Virus record (IMG/VR): IMGVR_UViG_3300021170_000003
Span: 1-49,262 of that record
Reading direction: 5' to 3' (one strand)
DNA length: 49,262 nt
From: a virus
Positions 7,541-15,634 of the stretch are shown one piece after another; the first letter of the stretch is position 1, and each line of letters starts with the position of its first letter. The position numbers and the translations under genes are program-made. The notes beneath the pieces are model-generated. The model saw nothing but the letters and a program-made list of their open reading frames with translations. It did not search any database and had not been told where the DNA came from.

Positions 7541-8197
7541 GTGCTTACTACAGCCACGACTAGCGGAATTCGAGATAACGTCGTAACTGACCTGAATGCG
7601 AATGTTCCTCTACCCGATGCACCTAAGCCACGAGTAATCTCTCGTGAAGCGGCACTTCTTTTCAACAAGTCTGTTGTTGCCAAGCCGCTGATGGTGCCTG
7701 AAGTTTCTTCCATCCGAGTTAAAAATACCGAGTATATGTATCGCTGGGTGTTCCTTGGCGAACGTGGCCAGATGTATACCAAGCGCAAAGCCCAGGGCTT
7801 TACTAATGCCACGATTGAGGATGTAGAAGTACTTGGTGGCGACTGTACGTCTGACAAGGGTGAAATTAGGGCGGGTGATCTGATCTTGATGAAGATCCGG
7901 GGCGACCTGTATGATGCTGCTATCAAGTACAATATGGAACGTGCGCTACTTATGCAGAGGGCACGGGGTATGTACCTTAAGGGTGACACTAGCCAGAACG
8001 TGATGAGTGATGGTCAGGCTAGTGGCGCGTCGATTGGGCAAGAGAACTTCCGTGGCAAGGCCAGTAACTTCATTCCTGACAATCCAGATGCGCTTCTCTC
8101 AAGCTCAGCATTGAATGGTGGGCTTGAGGCTGCGAGGGAACAGGAAACCCAGATTCGTGAAAAGATTGCTGCTGATAAGGCAAGCAAAAAGAGTTAA
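7541..8197 (+). CDS. Head-region structural protein, start irregular
   Basis: 218 aa if translated from GTG at 7541. It contains FNKSVVAKPLMVPEVSSIRVKN-type conserved-looking segments and a charged helical end, and lies just before the capsid genes, so it is probably a virion or capsid-accessory protein. The ribosome site AAAGGAG (7518-7524) is correctly spaced for ATG 7533, which is in another frame and hits a stop after 17 codons; it is too far from GTG 7541. One extra T in the TTT at 7538-7540 would join ATG 7533 to this frame. A base miscall or a natural frameshift is possible. Confidence 0.7.
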   Translation: MLTTATTSGIRDNVVTDLNANVPLPDAPKPRVISREAALLFNKSVVAKPLMVPEVSSIRVKNTEYMYRWVFLGERGQMYTKRKAQGFTNATIEDVEVLGGDCTSDKGEIRAGDLILMKIRGDLYDAAIKYNMERALLMQRARGMYLKGDTSQNVMSDGQASGASIGQENFRGKASNFIPDNPDALLSSSALNGGLEAAREQETQIREKIAADKASKKS

Positions 8198-8206
8198 GAG
8201 GATATT

Positions 8207-8857
8207 ATGGCGATCAGTGGAATACCTATTCTTCCGGTGCAGGACACCAGCGCAAATGGGTTTGTTGCTCAGCGCTTGATTGAGGAACTTAGTCAGACTT
8301 TCTTGGCTGGTACTCCGGTTGAGCTTACTGCTGCCGATGGTGGTGTCAAGGCTTGGGACGGAACTACTGGAACTGCGTTTGTGTTTGGGTCAGCTAGCAT
8401 TGGTGGAATCGTAGGGTTCAGCTATGAGGCTGCTTCAAACTTGAGCGCAACTGGTTCTGGTGCTCCTAGTCCTCAACAGCCGTTTACTGGTGTTGGCGCT
8501 GTAGCTGGCACGTTTGGCTCTGTGCCTAACCAGACTAGTGCTAAGAATATTGCTCATGGCGCACCAATCAATGATGGCCGCGTAGGCTTTATTTTGGCTG
8601 GGCCTCAGGTTGTGTGGAGCGCTGTATTTGGCAACAACGGCAATACTGCTACTCCAGCCGCAACTGATGTAGGCAAAGAGTACGGTCTTACGATTGACTC
8701 GAATAGCAAGTACTGGTACGTAGACAAGAACAAGAGCACCGTTGGCACTAACACTGTGCTGAGAGTAGTTGGACTTGATCTGCGGGATGTACCGGCTGCG
8801 GGTTCCAGAGTTCTTTTTGTTCTTGATTCTCGTTTCACTCAGTTCCTTGGCATATAA
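8207..8857 (+). CDS. Putative capsid decoration or accessory protein
   Basis: 216 aa, ATG after AAGAGGA. Composition is beta-rich, high in G/A/T/V, without charged helices, resembling small head decoration proteins encoded before the major capsid protein. It includes a run GFVAQRLIEELSQTFLAGTPVELT and a C-terminal VLRVVGLDLRDVPAAGSRVLF. The role is inferred from position and composition. Confidence 0.55.
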   Translation: MAISGIPILPVQDTSANGFVAQRLIEELSQTFLAGTPVELTAADGGVKAWDGTTGTAFVFGSASIGGIVGFSYEAASNLSATGSGAPSPQQPFTGVGAVAGTFGSVPNQTSAKNIAHGAPINDGRVGFILAGPQVVWSAVFGNNGNTATPAATDVGKEYGLTIDSNSKYWYVDKNKSTVGTNTVLRVVGLDLRDVPAAGSRVLFVLDSRFTQFLGI

Positions 8858-8883
8858 GGGCTGACCTTGGGAGATTAACTTTT

Positions 8884-9834
8884 ATGATGGTTCGCGGACA
8901 GTTCGCACAGACTTTAGCTCCGGGGGTGCATCACTTCTTCTTGCACTTCCTCGATTTGCAGATGCGCCAAGAGGAGTACTCTGAAGTCTTCAACATCGAA
9001 ACTTCTACTCAGGAGTTCGAGGACGAAGTTGAAATGACTGGCGTGGGGATCATGCCTGAGAAGCCGGAAGGTGCTGCGGCTGTCTATGACGACATGATTC
9101 AGGGTGGAACCAAGCGTTACATTCATCTGAGTTATGGGCTTGGGTCTCGCACTAGCTGGGAACTGATTGAGGATGATCAGTACGGCATTCTCAAACAGGT
9201 GCCTAAGGCTCATGCACGGTCGGCTATGTTCGCTCGTGAGATTGTGACTTGGAATGTACTCAACCTGGGCTTCTCCACCATTACAACTACGGATGGCATT
9301 AGTGTGTTCAATACTCAGCATCCATTGCTGGGTGGAACCGCCGCAACCAATGTTGGCCCTGGACTGACCAATGTGATCTTTGCGGCTGGCACCTATCCCA
9401 ATCGGCCCTCGCCTGATATTGACTTGAGCTTTACTGGAGTTCAGCTTATGGTCAACCAATTCGAGCGGCTTGTGGATAGTCAGGGCATTCCGGTTCGCGT
9501 AAAGCCCAAGTACATCCTGATTCCGCCTGAGCTAAAGTTTATTGCTCGTGAGATTCTGGGTAGTCCTGGTAAGCCTTATACGGACGATAACGAACTCAAC
9601 TCCCTACTTGGTGAGGACATCAAGTTCCGAGTGGTTCATTACCTGACCAGCCAGACTGCATGGTTTGGTGTAACTGAGAAGGATGGTCATCAGCTTAAGC
9701 ACTTTGACCGACATCCTATAGACACGGACTATGACGATGACTTTGATACCCGCTCTACCAAGATGCTCACGTTCCAGCGTTTCAGTGCCGGAGCTACGAG
9801 TTGGGTTGGAACTTGGGGCAGCAACGGACCATGA
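8884..9834 (+). CDS. Major capsid protein
   Basis: 316 aa, beginning with two adjacent ATGs. The protein has a long N-terminal arm region, the helix-rich segment LKQVPKAHARSAMFAREIVTWNVL (as in the spine helix of HK97-fold capsids) and a beta-rich end. DGISVFNTQHPLLGG and PKYILIPPELKFIAREIL resemble capsid proteins of the Mu gpT/HK97 type. Its position after scaffold and decoration genes agrees. It would form the icosahedral shell. Confidence 0.8.
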   Translation: MMVRGQFAQTLAPGVHHFFLHFLDLQMRQEEYSEVFNIETSTQEFEDEVEMTGVGIMPEKPEGAAAVYDDMIQGGTKRYIHLSYGLGSRTSWELIEDDQYGILKQVPKAHARSAMFAREIVTWNVLNLGFSTITTTDGISVFNTQHPLLGGTAATNVGPGLTNVIFAAGTYPNRPSPDIDLSFTGVQLMVNQFERLVDSQGIPVRVKPKYILIPPELKFIAREILGSPGKPYTDDNELNSLLGEDIKFRVVHYLTSQTAWFGVTEKDGHQLKHFDRHPIDTDYDDDFDTRSTKMLTFQRFSAGATSWVGTWGSNGP

Positions 9835-9850
9835 TAGCTATTAGTTAGTC

Positions 9851-10108
9851 ATGCCTTATTATCGTAGTCAAAGGTCGAAGGTTTATCACAACTGTAGTAG
9901 GTGTGACTTTCGTTACCCGCTTGATGAGATGTTATGGCAGCAAGGTAAGCTCTTATGTTTAGCTAAGTGCTACGACAATAGTATAACCGGAGCGCGAGAC
10001 ATTCAGGTTGCACGAGCAGTAAGCATACCACGGCATGAGCTTGAGCCAGATGAAAAGCTGACTAACCCAAGCGAACGACGCGCTGACGTGCTGGATGTTT
10101 ACTGGTAG
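9851..10108 (+). CDS. Small zinc-ribbon protein
   Basis: 85 aa. Knuckles NCSRCDFRYPL (C15/C18) and LLCLAKC (C36/C40) suggest one zinc site; the GFRYPL-like phrase is typical of small phage proteins found beside capsid genes. The C-terminus is charged. It probably acts in head completion, but no activity is known. Confidence 0.6.
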   Translation: MPYYRSQRSKVYHNCSRCDFRYPLDEMLWQQGKLLCLAKCYDNSITGARDIQVARAVSIPRHELEPDEKLTNPSERRADVLDVYW

Positions 10109-10116
10109 GAGAGATT

Positions 10117-10812
10117 ATGGCGAGAACTTTTGGTGGGTTGATATTTTACGGTGCTGAGAACCTCAACTTTCCGTCTGCTAACAATGGCGGTGGAGCTGGT
10201 CAGTACAATTGGGTTCAGAATGCTGATGGCACCCTCACGCTAAACAACACTGCCGGAGTCTCGACTGTTACGTTTCAGATGGGAATTGCTGAAGTCAAGC
10301 GTCCCTACTTCATCTTTCCTACCCAGCCTGGCCAAGGCACAATCCTCGTAACGAACGAGTTCAACGAAGCCTTTGGCACGACCCCTGCTACTCCTGGCGC
10401 GGCTGGCCCTGGCAACCCGTTCAGCGGAATTGCTTCAGGCTCTAATGCTAATCAGACTACTCAGTTTGGCAGCCCTCAGATGCCATTTGGCTTAGCCCTG
10501 GTTGACGTATTTGCTGTGTACTCTGTGCAGACTGCTGGGCTTACTACTGCAACCTTAGCTGTCAACCGGCTTCGATATGCTGAGAATACGGCTGTGACGA
10601 TTGATGCTGTTTTAGCTGCTACTGGAGTTGCTCTTACTACGACCACTAGTGCCAGTACTCCTCACGTTCAGAAGGTCAGCTTGGCTCAGCCTCTCATCTT
10701 CGAACAGGCCGACTTTAGCAACCTTGCTGTGAGCTTTCTGATTACAACTGCGGCCACTAGTGCCGTAAGAGTTTATGGTATTGGTGCTCACGTAGCTGTT
10801 GAGTATAGCTAA
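10117..10812 (+). CDS. Virion structural protein, unknown
   Basis: 231 aa, ATG after AGGAGAG. Low charge, many G/T/A/N residues and alternating hydrophobics indicate a beta-sandwich. No motif identifies it. Its place between capsid and tail-hub genes suggests a head decoration or head-tail joining protein. Confidence 0.55.
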   Translation: MARTFGGLIFYGAENLNFPSANNGGGAGQYNWVQNADGTLTLNNTAGVSTVTFQMGIAEVKRPYFIFPTQPGQGTILVTNEFNEAFGTTPATPGAAGPGNPFSGIASGSNANQTTQFGSPQMPFGLALVDVFAVYSVQTAGLTTATLAVNRLRYAENTAVTIDAVLAATGVALTTTTSASTPHVQKVSLAQPLIFEQADFSNLAVSFLITTAATSAVRVYGIGAHVAVEYS

Positions 10813-10821
10813 GGAGAACTT

Positions 10822-11343
10822 GTGAACATTGGCGGAAATCCGTGGTCGTTCATTAGCACCGACCCAGCTACAGCTTCTATCACGCCAGCAACTGGCCTGA
10901 CCCTCAATGCTGACGGTACAGTTACGCTTACCACGACTGCCGCATTCAACTTCAACACAACTGGAGTTCCGGCTAACTGGTTCACGGTGATTGGGGCTTC
11001 TGCCGCAGCCTACAACGGCTTCTACAAACTTATCGCTGGAGCAAGTGGAGCCTCAAGTTTTACCCTTGCGCCTCAGTTTGTCATTGCCGCTGGAACAGCT
11101 CAGAGTGGTGGTGGAACTGTAGCTCAGTGCTTATATCCCTGGCAAGTACGAGTCGAGGATATTAGCTGGCAACAGGCAGCCGCAGCCGGTCACACGCTCG
11201 ACTTGAGAGACCGAGCTGGCAATCCTGTATGGCAAGCTACAAGCACCGGCATCGGGCAGCAGAACCGTGGCAAGGTCTACTGGATCAATGGCTTCACACC
11301 AATCACAATCCAAAGTGGAGTCGTCCTCATAACCATCAACTAA
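10822..11343 (+). CDS. Virion structural protein, unknown
   Basis: 173 aa, GTG start after AAGGAGA. It is beta-rich and threonine/alanine-rich, similar in composition to the preceding protein. The C-terminal part (VYWINGFTPITIQSGVVLITIN) looks like stacked strands. The stop is next to a stem-loop repeat and a gene-free gap, so a transcript may be processed or end here. Confidence 0.5.
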   Translation: MNIGGNPWSFISTDPATASITPATGLTLNADGTVTLTTTAAFNFNTTGVPANWFTVIGASAAAYNGFYKLIAGASGASSFTLAPQFVIAAGTAQSGGGTVAQCLYPWQVRVEDISWQQAAAAGHTLDLRDRAGNPVWQATSTGIGQQNRGKVYWINGFTPITIQSGVVLITIN

Positions 11344-11518
11344 GCAGCCCTTTTTGGCTGATGCGCAAGCAGAAATGTTTGCTATTCCCTTACCCAGGGG
11401 CAATAATATTGGGTAGAGCAGTCCACCAGGGAGCAATCTTTGGTGGACTCCTTGATTTAACTTAAGATGGGCCGCATCAGCCCAAAGAGGGCTTAAAGGC
11501 TTAGAATTAAAGGAGATC
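11344..11518. other. Gene-free interval with paired stem-loop repeats and hairpins
   Basis: The interval starts with a copy of the AGCCC stem-loop (11345-11369) and ends with an inverted copy (11475-11495), so it is bounded by inverted repeats. Inside are TACCCA/TGGGTA (11391-11415) and a perfect 9-bp stem AGTCCACCA/TGGTGGACT (11420-11449). There is no T tract, so termination is uncertain. It resembles a small palindromic element or a processing site. Confidence 0.55.
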
Positions 11519-12754
11519 ATGGCTAAGTTTAAGATAACTTATTCTCCTGACCAATGGACAGCTCCGGCTGGTGGTGTGGCGACTCAGTGGACTGCTCCTT
11601 ATGGTGGACTACATGTTCAGGCCCCAGCTAACACGATTGGTCCTCAGTATAGCCCAGACTTGCTCAATGTCTTCCTCCGTAATGCTCAAATTACGAGTAG
11701 GCCAGCGTTTGGGAGATTTCTGCCTGGTCCAAATGGTGTTGATCTAATCCTGGGTTGTGGGAGCTTTTTGAGTAATTCTCAGGTGTGGCATACGTTCTGC
11801 TTTACGCAGAGGGGGCTTTGGCAGCTCTACCCAAACTGGCCAGACTTGATAGCTAAAGCCAAGAACCCTTGGCAATTTATTGGTGGTCCTCCACTTGGAA
11901 CTGCTCCAGTAAATTGGGTAGCTTTAGCAGGTATATTATACTACTGTAATGGTCCACACTTGAGCGCTTGGGATGGAGCAGCAGCTCAGCCATTGACAGA
12001 TGTAGCGTTTATTGGCTCAACTAACCCACCGCCTGATAATACGGCCAAGTTTGGAGCGGTGTTCTTGGGTGAGCTAGACAATCATATACTCTTAGCTTAC
12101 ACATATAGCACAACAAGCGGCGCAACTGTGAGGCAGGCTAATGCTATAGCTTGGTCAAACAACGGCTTCAATCCAACTGACTCTAACGGCAACTTTGGCA
12201 CCAACCTTGGAACGGTTGGTGCAACCTTTGATCCTAGCATCAACGTCAACGCGGGCAATAACACCTTCTTGGATGTGCCAGATATAATCACTGGATTGAT
12301 GACACTTGGTCAGGATGGTTATTTGTTTAGGCAAAATGGTATCACACATATAACTCCAACGGGTAAGGGTGTTGCACCATTTGACTTTAATCACTTATGG
12401 CAATCCCAGCAGGGAATAGGAAATGTTTATCCTTTTACGATTGCTCAATATGGGAATACTGGGGTCTTTATTAGCTTTGAGCAGATTTATCAGATTACGC
12501 CGGGTGGGATGCAGCCTATTGGTGGAGCAGCGCGTGATGCAATCTTGGCTGACCTTGCTATGAGTACTGGTTCTCCAAAAGCTTCGTTTGAGAGAAGCTT
12601 TAAGCAGGGTATTAGCTATCTTATGTACCATCTTCGTATCCCTCTAAGCAACGGTACTAAGAGCTGGATTTATGTTTTAGAGGATAATCACTGGTTTCCG
12701 TGGTTCACGTCGGGTGTATGGCCTACGGGAGCTTCTAGTGCGTGTTGGGTGTAG
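11519..12754 (+). CDS. Tail hub / packaged-DNA stabilisation protein (P22 gp10-like)
   Basis: 411 aa, ATG after AAAGGAGAT. Repeating blade-like units with W/F/Y and G turns (LAGILYYCNGPHLSAWDG, LGQDGYLFRQNGITHI, YGNTGVFISFEQIYQITPGG) indicate a beta-propeller as in the P22 gp10 tail-hub family, which plugs the portal after packaging. It occurs before the gp4-like adaptor gene. Fold inference is fair; the exact role is by analogy. Confidence 0.6.
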   Translation: MAKFKITYSPDQWTAPAGGVATQWTAPYGGLHVQAPANTIGPQYSPDLLNVFLRNAQITSRPAFGRFLPGPNGVDLILGCGSFLSNSQVWHTFCFTQRGLWQLYPNWPDLIAKAKNPWQFIGGPPLGTAPVNWVALAGILYYCNGPHLSAWDGAAAQPLTDVAFIGSTNPPPDNTAKFGAVFLGELDNHILLAYTYSTTSGATVRQANAIAWSNNGFNPTDSNGNFGTNLGTVGATFDPSINVNAGNNTFLDVPDIITGLMTLGQDGYLFRQNGITHITPTGKGVAPFDFNHLWQSQQGIGNVYPFTIAQYGNTGVFISFEQIYQITPGGMQPIGGAARDAILADLAMSTGSPKASFERSFKQGISYLMYHLRIPLSNGTKSWIYVLEDNHWFPWFTSGVWPTGASSACWV

Positions 12755-12758
12755 GGTT

Positions 12759-13325
12759 ATGCCAAATATTCCATTACCGGATTTAGATGGTGGTTCAGGC
12801 GGACCAATGAACCAACCTGATGGTGGAGGTGTACCAGGTACTAGTACTGGTAGCTCAGTTAGTATAGCATTTCCAGCGAATGAGAATGGAGGGGTATTTG
12901 CTAGTACCTACTTTCTCTTTACTCCAGTTCAAGACATAGCCTCTGGACAGTGCTACATCGGCTTTTATGACTTTAGTAACTTAGATGATCAGAAAGATGG
13001 AAGCTTCTATTCATATAAGCAGGAAGATGTGGTTCCTGATGCTACTCCAACTGTGAGAAGGGTTGACTTAACCTACCAAGACTTAGGACTGGCCACAATA
13101 ACCGTGACTGTGACTGGAACTAATGACAATGGTCAGGTTGTAAGTGCTAGTGTTAAGCAGCAACTTGGGAATGCGGTTCCTACTAATGCTTTACTGACAG
13201 CTTTTGTTTCGATTAATCTAACTTGTAAGCGTCCACAACTTGGCCTTAGTAGAACGGCTGGAAGTGGACCAGTACGAATCACACGAGCTATTATGCGTGG
13301 AGATAGTGAAGAGGATAGTGAATAA
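12759..13325 (+). CDS. Hypothetical virion protein, 188 aa
   Basis: I chose ATG 12759 just after the preceding stop; an upstream GTG at 12714 would add 15 residues overlapping the tail-hub gene. The N-terminus is G/P-rich and disordered, followed by a beta-rich domain (VRRVDLTYQDLGLATITVTVTG) like an immunoglobulin-type or fibre-attachment domain. The end is acidic (GDSEEDSE). Likely a tail-associated structural protein. Confidence 0.6.
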   Translation: MPNIPLPDLDGGSGGPMNQPDGGGVPGTSTGSSVSIAFPANENGGVFASTYFLFTPVQDIASGQCYIGFYDFSNLDDQKDGSFYSYKQEDVVPDATPTVRRVDLTYQDLGLATITVTVTGTNDNGQVVSASVKQQLGNAVPTNALLTAFVSINLTCKRPQLGLSRTAGSGPVRITRAIMRGDSEEDSE

Positions 13326-13327
13326 AA

Positions 13328-13738
13328 ATGAAGCCGCCGCGTCGAACAAGCATTGAGATTAGTGCTATACCAACACGAGCTATAGTTAGTCCTGGTGTAC
13401 CCCAAGGTGTTCAAGATCATCTCGACCGTATCAATAAGACCTTAAGCAATATTAGCTTTGGGTCATCTATGCCTTCCGCTCCAGCGGTTGGCCAGTCCAA
13501 GCGTGTGATTGATCCTGAAAGCAATTTTGAGGGAGACAAGTTTATTGTGACTAGTCCAGCAGCCTCCAATACCGAGTTTGCTATTAGTCATAATTTGGGA
13601 CGCATTCCTAATGGCTTCCTATTTCTAGGAGGGACAAATCAGGGAGTAGTATATCGTAGCATAACACCCTGGACCAAAACTCAGGCTTTCTTCAAAGAGA
13701 CACAAGGCTCCAATGTTGTGACTATACTAATAGTATGA
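13328..13738 (+). CDS. Tail-associated protein, 136 aa
   Basis: ATG two bases after the previous stop. The end has the pattern NTEFAISHNLGRIPNGFLFL, a motif I associate with short phage tail or fibre-adaptor proteins, followed by strands to the C-terminus. The N-terminal half is basic and probably disordered. The family call is tentative. Confidence 0.5.
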   Translation: MKPPRRTSIEISAIPTRAIVSPGVPQGVQDHLDRINKTLSNISFGSSMPSAPAVGQSKRVIDPESNFEGDKFIVTSPAASNTEFAISHNLGRIPNGFLFLGGTNQGVVYRSITPWTKTQAFFKETQGSNVVTILIV

Positions 13739-13745
13739 GGACTTT

Positions 13746-14168
13746 ATGGCTGCAAATATAAACGTAAACCTATCTGGGGTGGTTCTTCAGGTAATTGATA
13801 ATGCAATTGCTACGGCGCGTGTAAATAGCTCGGTTGGAACAATTGGCTTACCTGGATCAGAAGCAACTCATATTGACTATATGCCAATCAATAATGGTAT
13901 TGGTCTTGCTGTAACACTTCCTGCACCTACAATATGGGTGCTATTTGTTAGGAATCTTGGTGGAATTAACGGGACACCAGTCGGGAATATTACTGTGCAG
14001 ACTGCTGTAGTAGGTGGGGCATTAGTATCTGCACAGAACTCTCCAGTTGTATTGCCGGGGGGAGTTTATATCTATTGGCAGCCTACAGAGTCGGCAGGAG
14101 GCATTATTTCAGTTAATCTTGTTGCTAGCGTAAATAATGTTCCGGCTGAAATTTTGATGGCAGCATAG
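13746..14168 (+). CDS. Hypothetical virion protein, 140 aa
   Basis: ATG with a weak GAGGAC ribosome site. Nearly the whole sequence alternates hydrophobic and small residues, with few charges, as in all-beta virion proteins. The stop is one base before the next ATG. No function can be assigned. Confidence 0.5.
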   Translation: MAANINVNLSGVVLQVIDNAIATARVNSSVGTIGLPGSEATHIDYMPINNGIGLAVTLPAPTIWVLFVRNLGGINGTPVGNITVQTAVVGGALVSAQNSPVVLPGGVYIYWQPTESAGGIISVNLVASVNNVPAEILMAA

Positions 14169-14169
14169 T

Positions 14170-14913
14170 ATGATTCCTGGTGGATCAAATCGAACCGTAG
14201 CAGACTTAGTGCCTGGAGTTATTGAAGCTCTACAACAGCGTACTGATGTTGCCCAGCTTGCGCCTAAGTATATCCGTAAGTCTGTCATTGAGATTACGGA
14301 GAAGTACCCATTTGATGAGCTTAGACGTACAGGACTAACCGTTAGCGTGACTAAAGCCGATAATCCTATTGCAGCTTTTCTCAATAATGATGATGACTAC
14401 AACTGGCCCGAAGTGTTTGTTCTTTCCATAAATCCTCCAGCCAATACTGTAATTGATACTCTAGACTATAAGACCCCTAAAGCTATTGAGATTATTACTA
14501 GTCCTATTACGACTGGCATTCCCAAGTACTGGACGCGCTATGGCTCGATCTTTCGGTTTGCACCGGTGCCTAACCAAGCCTACTCCATCTTTCTACGGTA
14601 TCAGGTTAAGCATCCGTTTCCAGGCAACACAACTGATACGATTGCCTTGAATGCTGCCCCACTTTTTATTCCTGATAGTTGGGAAGAGATTATTGAGTAT
14701 GCTGCTGCTGAGCGGATAGCAATCGTAAAGCGGTGGAATGATCAGGCTACATTTATCCACAATATCTTGTGGGGCGACCCTGACTTTCAAACAAGTCAAG
14801 GCAAGATGGGGCGGCCAGGACTTATTGCTGCTCGTACCATCCAAGTCGAGCGAGATCAACAGTTTAACACTCGCCAGCTTGGGATTCGGGTCTCCCGAAC
14901 TAACCCTCGCTAA
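14170..14913 (+). CDS. Head-tail adaptor (P22 gp4-like)
   Basis: 247 aa. The N-terminal helical region (VADLVPGVIEALQQRTDVAQ, YIRKSVIEITEKYPFDELRR) and the later helices EEIIEYAAAERIAIVKRW match the architecture of gp4/gp6-like adaptors that bind the portal ring. Strands in the middle (SIFRFAPVPNQAYSIFLRYQV) form the accessory domain. It lies between tail-hub and ejection-protein genes. The assignment is by pattern. Confidence 0.6.
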   Translation: MIPGGSNRTVADLVPGVIEALQQRTDVAQLAPKYIRKSVIEITEKYPFDELRRTGLTVSVTKADNPIAAFLNNDDDYNWPEVFVLSINPPANTVIDTLDYKTPKAIEIITSPITTGIPKYWTRYGSIFRFAPVPNQAYSIFLRYQVKHPFPGNTTDTIALNAAPLFIPDSWEEIIEYAAAERIAIVKRWNDQATFIHNILWGDPDFQTSQGKMGRPGLIAARTIQVERDQQFNTRQLGIRVSRTNPR

Positions 14914-14948
14914 GCTAGTTTTGGCGTAGAATTATAGAAGAGGGTTTT

Positions 14949-15629
14949 ATGTCTACTCCTTCTCCTTTTGGTATGCCTGGAATTCCTGGTGCAAACCCAG
15001 GAGGTTCAAATCTCTCTGTGCCTACTCCAGCTTCGACCAATACTCCTGCTATTGGAGGCGGTAATAACCCGTTCTTGCCTACCTTTCCAAGTGGCACGAG
15101 CACGCCTCTAATTACATCTCCAATTAATGGAGCTGCAAGTCCAAGCTCAAGCGACCCCAACAGTTTTAACGTAGCTAATCTCCTGGGCTTTGGTAATGGC
15201 ACCAACAACCCCTTAAATGACATTACTAAGGCTTTGCATAAGGCTGGTTTTAGTGCAGGTGTGGCTGGAGAGCTTGCCAACTTTTTGCAGAGTGGTGCAG
15301 GGTTTAATCCAGCAGTAGCTCAGGCTTTGATTGCAGCTATGCAACCTGGAGTCCAGCGTAAAGAAGCTGACATACTTGAACAGTTTAGTAATATGGGCTT
15401 ACGAGGGTCTAGCTCGGCTGCGATTGGACTTGGAGATTTTTTGAGCCAGGAACAGCTTAATGAAGGTCAGATTTGGGCAGGGCTTTATGAGCAGAGCGTC
15501 CAGAACTATATGAACGTTTTGCTTGCTGGTAAGGGACCGGCTCCCAAGGGCTTGTTTGGTAATATAATGGACTTTATCTCAACTACTAGTAATGCTGCTG
15601 CTAACGTTGGTAAGGCTCTTGGAGGCTAG
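14949..15629 (+). CDS. Putative internal virion / ejection protein, small
   Basis: 226 aa, ATG after AGAGGG. The first 80 residues are a P/G/S/N-rich disordered region; the rest is helical (VAQALIAAMQPGVQRKEADIL, AIGLGDFLSQEQLNEGQIWAGL). In podoviruses, small alanine-rich helical proteins here are DNA-ejection proteins carried inside the head. Placement before two large internal proteins supports this. Confidence 0.5.
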   Translation: MSTPSPFGMPGIPGANPGGSNLSVPTPASTNTPAIGGGNNPFLPTFPSGTSTPLITSPINGAASPSSSDPNSFNVANLLGFGNGTNNPLNDITKALHKAGFSAGVAGELANFLQSGAGFNPAVAQALIAAMQPGVQRKEADILEQFSNMGLRGSSSAAIGLGDFLSQEQLNEGQIWAGLYEQSVQNYMNVLLAGKGPAPKGLFGNIMDFISTTSNAAANVGKALGG

Positions 15630-15634
15630 GATAA

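Noticed and set aside
8914-9459. 181-aa frame opposite the major capsid gene
   Set aside because: Antisense shadow; the plus-strand capsid protein has clear fold features and correct context.
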